A DNA stretch of 10,034 nucleotides. Source: JAZDLM01 sp043801895. Its GTDB lineage: Bacteria > Patescibacteriota > Kazan-3B-28. The stretch lies in NCBI GenBank assembly GCA_043801895.1, contig JAZDLM010000033.1:1-10034 (forward strand), written 5' to 3'. The notes under the pieces are model-generated. The model saw only the letters and a list, made by a program, of their open reading frames with translations. It did no database searches and was not told the DNA's origin. Position numbers and translations under genes: made by a program. This document shows positions 1-6,658 of this stretch, one piece after another. Within the stretch, counting starts at the first letter, position 1, and every line of letters begins with the position of its first letter.

Positions 1-1803
1 TCCAAGCGCAGTGATAATCGTAATCGTCGCAACCAGCGTCGCCGCAACCGGCGGGTCAATCGTTCTGCCGTACCGCAGAACCGCTCCAGGCGGCCAGCCC
101 CACGACCCCAGGGCCAGCGGCCTCGGCCTACGGCGGCCGGCGGCTCCCCAACTCTCCGCGTTGTCCCACTGGGCGGTGTCGGCACCATGGGTAAAAACAT
201 GGTGGCGATAGAATACGGCAACGATATTGTGGTGGTGGACTGTGGCCTAATGATGCCCGATGAATCGATGCTCGGCATCGACTATGTTATCCCCGAGATA
301 ACCTATCTCGAACAAAATCGCAAAAAGGTGCGCGCTTTTGTGATTACCCATGGACATGAAGACCATATCGGCGCTGTCCCCTATGTCGTGCCCAAATTGG
401 GTGTGCCGGTATTCGCGCCTAAACTGGCCGCTGCGCTGATCCGCGTAAATCTTGAAGAATATTCCAATATCGGCAATGTTCAGATTATTGATTACCAAGC
501 CAATGATAAATTCCGCCTAGGCGTTTTCACAGTTTCCTTCTTCCGCGTGAATCACAGTATCCCCGACGCTTTCGGTATTATCATTGAAACGCCAGTAGGC
601 ACTATTCTCTATACCGGTGATTTCAAATTCGATCCCACGCCGCCCGATGGAATTCTGGCCGATTACGACAAGCTTAAAAAAGTTGGCTCCCAGCACCCAC
701 TACTGCTAATGAGCGAAAGCACTAACGCCCATACCCCGGGGCGCACCCCGTCGGAGCAAGTTATCGCTGACGCTTTTATGGAAATATTTGCCACTACGCC
801 GGGACGGTTGATCGTATCGTCGTTCGCGTCCCGGATCGACCGAATGCAACATGTCATCGCTGCCGCCATCAAACATAAGCGCAAAGTGGCGATCGCCGGC
901 CGGAGTATGATCAAGTATTTCGATGTAGCCAGCAAGCTCGGCTACCTCAAACATCCTCGAGACCTCATGGTCCCGCTCAGAAATCTCAAGCAGTATCGGG
1001 ATAACCAGCTAGTCATCCTTAGCACCGGTAGCCAGGGGCAGGAGGGCTCGGCCTTGCAGCGGATGGCCTTTGGTGAACATAAGCAGGTCAAGATCAAGAC
1101 CGGCGATACGGTAGTTCTCTCGTCTTCCGCTATCCCCGGGAACGAGCGGTCCGTAACGGCGGTAATCAACAATCTTTACCGCGAAGGCGCTAATGTCATC
1201 TTCGACAAGAAGATGCAGGTACATGTCACCGGTCACGCCTACCAGGAGGAAATGAAGATGATGCTGGATATGGTTAAGCCCAAATACTTTATTCCCGTGC
1301 ACGGCGAATACCACATGATGGTTGCCCACAAAGAACTGGCTGAAGGGATGGGCTTTAACCCCAAAAACATCTTCCTGATCGAAGACGGAGATGTAATGGA
1401 ATTTGATCGGGCCGGCCAGGCCAGAAAGTCAAACAGGCGCGTGCAGGTCGGTTCGGTGCTGGTGGACGGCCTGGGTGTGGGCGATGTGAAAGAAGTAGTG
1501 CTACGTGATCGTAAAACCATGGCTGCTGAGGGCATGATCATGCTCATCGCGGTAGTGGATAAAAAGGGTAAGCTGATCGGCAGCCCCGACATCGTTTCCC
1601 GTGGCTTTGTCTATATGCGTGAAAAAGGCGACCTGATTAATAAAGTTCGCCAACAGATCAAACAACTCTTCGCCAAGCATGTCAGTGCCGTGCCTGACGA
1701 CTGGACAAATATCAAAACCAAGCTGCGGGAGACCGTCAGCGACTATCTGTATCGCGAAACCGAACGCCGCCCGCTAGTCCTGCCAGTGATAATCGAGGTC
1801 TAA
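1..1803 (+). CDS. rnj: Ribonuclease J, 5' end beyond the window
   Basis: Metallo-beta-lactamase/beta-CASP ribonuclease, a cytoplasmic 5'-3' exo- and endonuclease of RNA maturation and decay. The frame is open from base 1, so the 600 visible residues are not the whole protein. The fold starts near visible residue 52 (LRVVPLGGVG). The metal and catalytic residues are all present: HGHEDH at 117-122, H185, D207 in YTGDFKFD, H412 in HVTGH and H434 in PVHGEY. Their spacing matches Bacillus RNase J1 with an offset of about 43-44 residues. The C-terminal domain (RGFVYMREKGDL onward) is complete. The ATG at 187 is not the start, because it falls inside the conserved first strand (GTMGKNM) and would delete it. 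Residues 1-42 are a basic tail with about 16 Arg and many Asn and Pro, probably disordered and RNA-contacting (inference). The stop lies 4 bases from the stop of the convergent small gene. Identity is near certain; the true start is not visible. Confidence 0.95.
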   Translation, partial: SKRSDNRNRRNQRRRNRRVNRSAVPQNRSRRPAPRPQGQRPRPTAAGGSPTLRVVPLGGVGTMGKNMVAIEYGNDIVVVDCGLMMPDESMLGIDYVIPEITYLEQNRKKVRAFVITHGHEDHIGAVPYVVPKLGVPVFAPKLAAALIRVNLEEYSNIGNVQIIDYQANDKFRLGVFTVSFFRVNHSIPDAFGIIIETPVGTILYTGDFKFDPTPPDGILADYDKLKKVGSQHPLLLMSESTNAHTPGRTPSEQVIADAFMEIFATTPGRLIVSSFASRIDRMQHVIAAAIKHKRKVAIAGRSMIKYFDVASKLGYLKHPRDLMVPLRNLKQYRDNQLVILSTGSQGQEGSALQRMAFGEHKQVKIKTGDTVVLSSSAIPGNERSVTAVINNLYREGANVIFDKKMQVHVTGHAYQEEMKMMLDMVKPKYFIPVHGEYHMMVAHKELAEGMGFNPKNIFLIEDGDVMEFDRAGQARKSNRRVQVGSVLVDGLGVGDVKEVVLRDRKTMAAEGMIMLIAVVDKKGKLIGSPDIVSRGFVYMREKGDLINKVRQQIKQLFAKHVSAVPDDWTNIKTKLRETVSDYLYRETERRPLVLPVIIEV

Positions 1804-1807
1804 ACGG

Positions 1808-2140
1808 TTATTTAATAAACAACTGGCGAGCAAGTTCTTTGAACTCCTCGGCGTAGATTTTGGTTTGCTGATGCACTACCGGTTCGAATTCCGGGAAGCG
1901 GTTCATGATGTACACGATAGCTTCCTCGGCCGAGGTTTTGTCGGTATAGTCGGCAATCTCAGTTTTATCCTGTTCTGACAAAAAGCTGTCTCCCAAAAAT
2001 TCGACTGACCGAGCCAGAATAATTTGGGCCATCTCGCCCGCCAATCGCTCGGCATCGGTTTCGGTAATCGTTGCCCCCGCGTCCTTTGCCGCGGTGATAG
2101 CTAGAGCTTTGAGATCAATAGTTTTTTCAAATAAAGACAT
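1808..2140 (-). CDS. Small acidic helical protein, unknown function
   Basis: This 110-residue protein starts at the ATG at 2140-2138 (MSLFEKTIDL). A TTG at 2152-2150 would add four residues (MNTA). I prefer the ATG, but neither has a Shine-Dalgarno sequence. The protein is acidic, predicted almost wholly helical, and lacks Cys, a signal peptide and membrane segments. A helix-rich middle (AERLAGEMAQIILARSVEFL) is followed by a Leu-Ser-Glu-Gln-Asp turn and a C-terminal amphipathic stretch ending ELARQLFIK. The pattern recalls small helical families of unknown function common in candidate-phyla genomes (for example DUF5663-type proteins), but that is an impression, not an identification. It lies 15 bases downstream of the 783-residue gene on the same strand and is probably co-transcribed with it, which suggests a linked role. 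No terminator is visible beyond its stop, so its transcript may run antisense into the RNase J gene. Confidence 0.75.
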   Translation of the reverse strand: MSLFEKTIDLKALAITAAKDAGATITETDAERLAGEMAQIILARSVEFLGDSFLSEQDKTEIADYTDKTSAEEAIVYIMNRFPEFEPVVHQQTKIYAEEFKELARQLFIK

Positions 2141-2155
2141 GGCGGTGTTCAATTA

Positions 2156-4507
2156 TTACGGGGTCTGACTTCTGGCTAATTCTTCCTCGAGACGTTTGCG
2201 TAAACCAGCTAGCGTCGCCTCGTCAGAAGCGCCAGCACTGACTCTAGCTTCCCCGGCCAATACCACTTGAGCTAATCCCCGCGCTCGATCCCCCAGTCGT
2301 CGGTAGGAACCTTCGATCTCCCCCCATCCATCCTCCAGCGACACCCGTCTTGATAATATTGAATCCATTATATCGCCAGCGTGGCTCATGAACGCCTCTA
2401 CCTCTTCGGCGGCTTGAGCTAGTTCAGGATCGTTGGCCGGATCCCCCTCCTCTCCCTCTTCCGGTGGCGTTGTCTCTGTCCCGCTACTTTCGCCGGAAGG
2501 TTGCTCTGGTCTGTCAGCGTTTATAGCCCCCCCGGCTGGCCTGCCCGTCAGCCCGATTAAATCAATTAGCCGTCTGCCAACGCCAATGGTCGCTGCTCGC
2601 ATTACTACCACTTTCCCAATAGCCCAGCCTGCTCCTGCCGCGGTAAGTGGGGCACCGGTGCTCAACAGAGTGAGATAGCCCATAACTCCAGCACCCTTAC
2701 GCAACAGAGAACGCTTAAGCCGAGTAAGTCTGTCGGTTTCCATGGTTCTTAGCCGGCCGCGTTGAACTTCTAATATCGATTCTAGCGCTCCGCGGACCAC
2801 TTCGGGATTATTCTCCACTCCTCTTAACTGTTCGGGGTCGGTTATTTCGCGCAGCACGATGTCGCGTAGCAGATCGTAATATGCTCGCTGCAAAGTCCTA
2901 TATTGTGCATGGCGGAAGTAGGTTGAACTGTCCGGAGTAATTACCTCGCGGCCAGAGGACATCAAGGTAGCATCTAAGCTGATAGCCAAAGACTTTTGGA
3001 CGTGGGCGGACATTCGACGGGTGATCTCTTCCAAAACCTCCGTCTCCAGCTCTTCAATACTCCCAAACTCAAGTCGTTCTAGCCCCTTAGCTTTCAGCCA
3101 TTCCCGTATGCTAATACCGATGTCCATAAATTGTGGCGGGGACTCTCTCCGTGCGCGAGGAGAAGCGGTTTCGCCCTCCCGTGCCGGCATAGGCGGCTCT
3201 GCCACGTCGGCTCCCGGCTCCGCTGAAGCAGCATCATATTCCTTTTCGGCAGCCTTTCGGGCAAAGTCGATCTGGCGCGCCTTCATAGTTTCTCGTGCCA
3301 ACTCTTCTAGAGCAGTTATCTCTAAGCTGGCGTAGGCGCTTGGCGTGTGTCTTTCGTAGGCCTTTACGATATCGCGGGTGTTATCATTGCCGGGTGCCAC
3401 ATGGTCATAGATCTCGTCGATCAGCGACATATCTAAAATTCGACCGGCAAATCGGCTAAGTCGTTTGAGCGAGAACTGGCCTTGGCCAATCCCGCGAACT
3501 ACTTCCTGGTCCACGTATTGTTTTACTAAGTAATCATCCCAGCGCTGCATCGCCGCGATCAATTCAGTTGCCATCTTCTCTAAAATTTCTGCCCGCTGTT
3601 GGGAGGTCAGCTTTTCGTCACTAAGCGCGCTCTCATAAAAACGAGCCGATTCAGCAACTTGAGCGATCAGAAATTCCCCTTCTTCTTCCTGGGCGGCCTG
3701 AATAGCTGCGTCTAGCATGATCTTGGCGTTGTCTCGAGACAGCTCCATCCGCTTATTCATAGTGACCCAGCCGATTTTAGCCCAATTAAGCGGGGCTCTT
3801 AAACCTCGGCCGATCCGGCGTACTAATGTCCAAACTTCTCCGAGTTGTTTAGTGTTTTGGCTCTTCTCCGGATTATCATAATCACCGGCTCTTATCATTT
3901 CTCCATACAGCCGTTTACCAAAAACTAATTCAGCCGTGGCAGCCTGCCAGTCAATCCCGGCCGCTCGTCGGCCATCGGGGGCTGGGGTTTCTGTGGCGCC
4001 TTCGGCCACCGGAGGTTGCCCTTCTGCGCCATTCGCCGGAGCTTCTTGATTTTTTTGGAACGCCGCAGGAATATGGTCCTCTACCACTTTTACTATCTTC
4101 TCTGTAAACCAGGTTCCGACTTCGATAGCTCGTCCTATCTCGAGGTTTAATTTTTTAGCTTCTCTTGGGTTCTCCGCTGCTTCTATCTTTCGCCCCGCGT
4201 GCTCTACTGCCGGGGGCTGGGGAACTTCTCCGTAGCCAGCATATCCACGGATATGACCATAGAGATCCATTACCTCCATCAGCCGCGCCATAGCACGACC
4301 ACCCTCCATACTCGCCTCGTATTCCTCATCATTTTCAGGTCGAGGCAGTTCAAAAAATTCCTCCGGATCAATTTGATCTGGCTCTGTCTTTTTTCTGCGC
4401 TTAGACCGACGCCCTTCAATAGTCTGACGAAGCAACTGTCTCATCGAGTCGTCTTGACTCTCGGGCTGTCCCCCCTGCGGCTGTGGCTCGCGATCATCGG
4501 TGGCCAT
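2156..4507 (-). CDS. Large helical protein with Gly/Ala-rich hydrophobic segment, unknown function
   Basis: This 783-residue protein is not recognised. The ATG at 4507-4505 is supported by a near-perfect promoter whose predicted transcript start lies about 28 bases upstream; there is no Shine-Dalgarno sequence. In order it shows: a polar, probably disordered N-terminus (1-65) with a basic patch (GRRSKRRKK, 32-40); a helical region (66-150); a Pro/Ala/Glu linker (152-182); a long helical region (185-425); a second linker (427-458); a helical region (460-600, including REWLKAKGLERLEFGSIEEL); a Gly/Ala-rich hydrophobic stretch (605-655) that could be one or two membrane segments or a buried hairpin; a third acidic linker (660-692); and a helical C-terminus (693-780). 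There is no signal peptide, Cys cluster or nucleotide-binding motif. The alternation of helical blocks with Pro/Ala/Glu linkers suggests a multidomain scaffold (inference). It is probably the first gene of an operon with the small gene. Coding status is well supported by length and promoter; function is open. Confidence 0.85.
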   Translation of the reverse strand: MATDDREPQPQGGQPESQDDSMRQLLRQTIEGRRSKRRKKTEPDQIDPEEFFELPRPENDEEYEASMEGGRAMARLMEVMDLYGHIRGYAGYGEVPQPPAVEHAGRKIEAAENPREAKKLNLEIGRAIEVGTWFTEKIVKVVEDHIPAAFQKNQEAPANGAEGQPPVAEGATETPAPDGRRAAGIDWQAATAELVFGKRLYGEMIRAGDYDNPEKSQNTKQLGEVWTLVRRIGRGLRAPLNWAKIGWVTMNKRMELSRDNAKIMLDAAIQAAQEEEGEFLIAQVAESARFYESALSDEKLTSQQRAEILEKMATELIAAMQRWDDYLVKQYVDQEVVRGIGQGQFSLKRLSRFAGRILDMSLIDEIYDHVAPGNDNTRDIVKAYERHTPSAYASLEITALEELARETMKARQIDFARKAAEKEYDAASAEPGADVAEPPMPAREGETASPRARRESPPQFMDIGISIREWLKAKGLERLEFGSIEELETEVLEEITRRMSAHVQKSLAISLDATLMSSGREVITPDSSTYFRHAQYRTLQRAYYDLLRDIVLREITDPEQLRGVENNPEVVRGALESILEVQRGRLRTMETDRLTRLKRSLLRKGAGVMGYLTLLSTGAPLTAAGAGWAIGKVVVMRAATIGVGRRLIDLIGLTGRPAGGAINADRPEQPSGESSGTETTPPEEGEEGDPANDPELAQAAEEVEAFMSHAGDIMDSILSRRVSLEDGWGEIEGSYRRLGDRARGLAQVVLAGEARVSAGASDEATLAGLRKRLEEELARSQTP

Positions 4508-4541
4508 AAGTAGGTTTTATTTGAATTTTTAGCGCTGTTTC

Positions 4542-4570
4542 ATTATATCACTTTCGGGGGCTCGTGTCAA
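4542..4570 (-). promoter_or_regulatory. Sigma70-type promoter with consensus -35 and extended -10, for the 783-residue gene
   Basis: Read on the minus strand: TTGACA (4570-4565), a spacer of exactly 17 bases, then TATAAT (4547-4542) preceded by TGA, giving an extended -10. Both hexamers are perfect consensus. The transcript should start near 4535, giving a leader of about 28 bases to the ATG at 4507. The -35 lies 3 bases past the stop of the upstream 650-residue gene, so this promoter makes the two downstream minus-strand genes independent of it. Confidence 0.88.
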
Positions 4571-4573
4571 GTC

Positions 4574-6526
4574 TTAAGCACTCGGGTGGCCCGAGGCAGC
4601 CTCTTTCGTTTTTTGGATATGCAGTAACAGCAACACTCCCTCCCTCTTCACAATATTGGCGTAAAGGCGAGATTGTCGCTCGCGGAGCCTGATAAATTCA
4701 GCGATCCGAGCCTGGCTAAGCGTTTTCCCCTCGAGTCGCGTAAGGTCCTCGAACACTCGGCCGTATCTTCGGATCTGAGTCTGAAGATTATTAGCCTCTC
4801 TCGCTACTCGGAGGTCGGTTCTATACCGATGCTGACCGAGATAAATTAGCTCTTGGGGGGTAGTAGGATTTTCGCTCAGGTCTTCATCGCTCCGGATAGT
4901 CTTTTCTCCCAGTAGTCGGCTGAAGCGCATTGCCACCAAATCCCACTCGATTTGAAAATCGGTCATTACTAAATGCGAGTCAACTAATCTTTTCTCCGGT
5001 TTATTGGTGTCAGGATTTATCTCAACTATTTCAATAGGCTCGGTTTCGTCCCCCGAGTCGTAGCTAAATTTGCCATCTATCCCTAAGTAATCTGGGTTGG
5101 CGGCGTACAATGCCATCTCCAACTGGGCTAGGCTAAATTTCGACTTTACCTGTTTATCGTTTTTTTCGCTCAGAGGAGCTTTACGATCTTCCAGCTCTTT
5201 GATCGCCGCCGCTTGTCGCGCTTTTTGTTCAGCTGTGTAGGCCGGGCGGCTCTCGACGCGAGCGATCAGCCCATCTATACAGCGTATATATTCAGCATCA
5301 CCAGCCTCGATTAACTTAGTTTGTTCAAGGGCGATTATGTTATCCACGATTAAGCGGGATTCGACCGCTGCTATTGCTTCGTTGGTGAGGCCGGTTTCAA
5401 TAGCCTTAAAATGATCGGCTATCCACCCCTCGCGTAATTTGGCCGACTCGTTCTTGATCCACTGCTTTTTAGCCGATTCACTATGCTTTCGTTGACGGTC
5501 CGCCGGGCTTAACTCATTGTCCTTTGCGCCAAACATGCTCAGCCAGCGTTGTTCCAGATGGCGCTCTAATGAGACCGGCTTTCCGGTCTTTTCATCCTCA
5601 GCCCAATCAGCTGTTTTCTCTCCCCAGGCTTCGGCCAGCTGCGCCTGAAAATCCTTAGCCAGCTTAGTTTGCCCAGCCGATAACTCGCGCCGACGCTCCC
5701 CCACCTGTTCGGCAATATGGCGGACCTCAATACCATACAGCTCTTCTGATTCTGGTCGGTATTGTCCATAAACATCAGCCAGTTTCTCGGCAAGAGTCCA
5801 GTCGGCGTGCGCCTCACGTTCGCCGCGGGTGCGTAGAGTAGCTTTGGGTTCAGCGGCTTTATCAGAACCAGTTATCGCTTTTGTTTCGACATCCCCTATC
5901 ACTAAGACGTGGCCGAAGGGATCGCCTGACTTAAGAGGCTTTCCCAATCCCACTAATCCCTCGAGTACTGATAGACTAAAAGGAAGAACGTGCAGAGTAT
6001 CTTCGCCTATGGGGCTGCTCGGGTTCGGGTCTCGAAGAATGATATGTTCTTTGTTGGACGGGTCACGATAAACCAACACAGAATGTCGGGCCTGGCCGTT
6101 CCCAATGAAGATAACGGCACCTTTCTTGTCGCTATCGTCAGCCAGCTCCTTCATTAAGTCTTCGGCGGAGTTAATAGTGATAGCAGTATATTGGTTTAGC
6201 TCCGCTACCTTAGCGGCGTCTTTGACCGAGATCCCAGCATCCGCACTATAGAGTGGCTTGCCACTTTTGTCTTTTTGATGCTTTATTTTGCGTAAAGCCG
6301 AATCATCAGTTTCTGTCCCCGGCTCATCAGCAACGACATACTTTTCAAAATTCCTCAAACTGGCCAAAAAACAGTCTTTGTCTTCCGACATTGGCTCGGT
6401 TTCTCCAATCGCTTCCCGCTGTTCTCGGGTCAGCTTGATCTCGTCTTCGGAGATCCGCTTAGACTCCAGACCCGATTCGATGTCGTCGGGGAATTCGGCG
6501 CCGGCAGAAGGGTTTTCTACAGTCAT
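4574..6526 (-). CDS. Protein with putative C39-like (papain-fold) cysteine peptidase domain and helical tail
   Basis: This 650-residue protein starts at ATG 6526-6524, just downstream of a strong promoter. Residues 1-45 are acidic and probably disordered. Residues about 47-212 have the layout of a C39-like papain-fold domain: DCFLASLRNF with Cys52 at the head of a helix; GISVKDAAKVAEL; a central helix (SAEDLMKELA); a strand (GAVIFIG); then RHSVLVYRD with His148 and HIILRDPNP with Asp166 or Asn168 as the third member. The family pattern is Cys, then His in a hydrophobic strand, then a strand ending in Asp-Pro, and it fits here. The usual Gln about six residues before the Cys is not seen, so it may be inactive or divergent. 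The rest (about 225-650) is charged and mainly helical, with no recognised motif. There is no signal peptide or membrane segment, so action in the cytoplasm is likely. The downstream 783-residue gene begins 66 bases beyond the stop under its own promoter. The gene is secure; the domain call is a pattern-based inference. Confidence 0.85.
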   Translation of the reverse strand: MTVENPSAGAEFPDDIESGLESKRISEDEIKLTREQREAIGETEPMSEDKDCFLASLRNFEKYVVADEPGTETDDSALRKIKHQKDKSGKPLYSADAGISVKDAAKVAELNQYTAITINSAEDLMKELADDSDKKGAVIFIGNGQARHSVLVYRDPSNKEHIILRDPNPSSPIGEDTLHVLPFSLSVLEGLVGLGKPLKSGDPFGHVLVIGDVETKAITGSDKAAEPKATLRTRGEREAHADWTLAEKLADVYGQYRPESEELYGIEVRHIAEQVGERRRELSAGQTKLAKDFQAQLAEAWGEKTADWAEDEKTGKPVSLERHLEQRWLSMFGAKDNELSPADRQRKHSESAKKQWIKNESAKLREGWIADHFKAIETGLTNEAIAAVESRLIVDNIIALEQTKLIEAGDAEYIRCIDGLIARVESRPAYTAEQKARQAAAIKELEDRKAPLSEKNDKQVKSKFSLAQLEMALYAANPDYLGIDGKFSYDSGDETEPIEIVEINPDTNKPEKRLVDSHLVMTDFQIEWDLVAMRFSRLLGEKTIRSDEDLSENPTTPQELIYLGQHRYRTDLRVAREANNLQTQIRRYGRVFEDLTRLEGKTLSQARIAEFIRLRERQSRLYANIVKREGVLLLLHIQKTKEAASGHPSA

Positions 6527-6549
6527 AAATTTAAATTGGCTATTTTCTA

Positions 6550-6578
6550 ATTATACCACACATTTTTGATTTAGTCAA
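6550..6578 (-). promoter_or_regulatory. Sigma70-type promoter with extended -10, for the 650-residue gene
   Basis: Read on the minus strand: TTGACT (6578-6573, one mismatch to consensus), a 17-base spacer, and TATAAT (6555-6550) preceded by TGG, an extended -10. The expected transcript start is near 6543, about 17 bases before the ATG at 6526. The leader is AT-rich and contains no Shine-Dalgarno sequence. Confidence 0.85.
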
Positions 6579-6593
6579 TACCAGAGCGGATTT

Positions 6594-6652
6594 CTGTTAA
6601 TTTGACTCGAGAACCGATCTCTCCCCCGTGATATAATTAACAGGTCAAATTA
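6594..6652. repeat. Inverted repeat flanking the ftsK promoter
   Basis: CTGTTAATTTGAC at 6594-6606 contains two overlapping words that recur as reverse complements on the other side of the ftsK -10: ATTAACAG at 6636-6643 (8 of 8) and GTCAAATTA at 6644-6652 (9 of 9). The two right-hand words abut, whereas on the left they overlap. The left copy lies upstream of the promoter and the right copy covers the -10 edge and the predicted start point. Such a layout would suit an operator for a dimeric regulator or a leader structure, but AT-rich coincidence is possible. Confidence 0.5.
6629..6637 (+). promoter_or_regulatory. Extended -10 promoter of ftsK
   Basis: TGATATAAT is a perfect extended -10 (TGn plus TATAAT at 6632-6637). 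The predicted transcript start is near 6644, leaving a leader of about 15 bases before the ftsK ATG at 6659. The sequence at the usual -35 distance is poor (GAGAAC). A TTGACT at 6602-6607 lies 24 bases upstream of the -10, too far for normal contact. The extended -10 probably carries most of the strength. The leader ends TCTCCT directly before the ATG, which is the anti-Shine-Dalgarno sense and cannot pair with 16S rRNA. Confidence 0.7.
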
Positions 6653-6658
6653 TCTCCT

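Noticed and set aside
187..189. ATG at 187 as the RNase J start
   Set aside because: It falls within the conserved LRVVPLGGVGTMGKNM strand, and the frame is open upstream to base 1 with sensible coding sequence.
11..211. 66-residue open frame at the left edge
   Set aside because: It is a shadow in another frame of the RNase J 5' region; its composition is driven by the Arg-rich codons of the real frame.
1009..1592. Antisense open frames of 106 and 117 residues across RNase J
   Set aside because: They lie wholly opposite a conserved enzyme, have no promoter or family-like sequence, and are expected shadows in this base composition.
6602..6607. TTGACT as the -35 of the ftsK promoter
   Set aside because: The spacing to TATAAT is 24 bases, well outside the usual 16-18; the extended -10 explains the promoter better.
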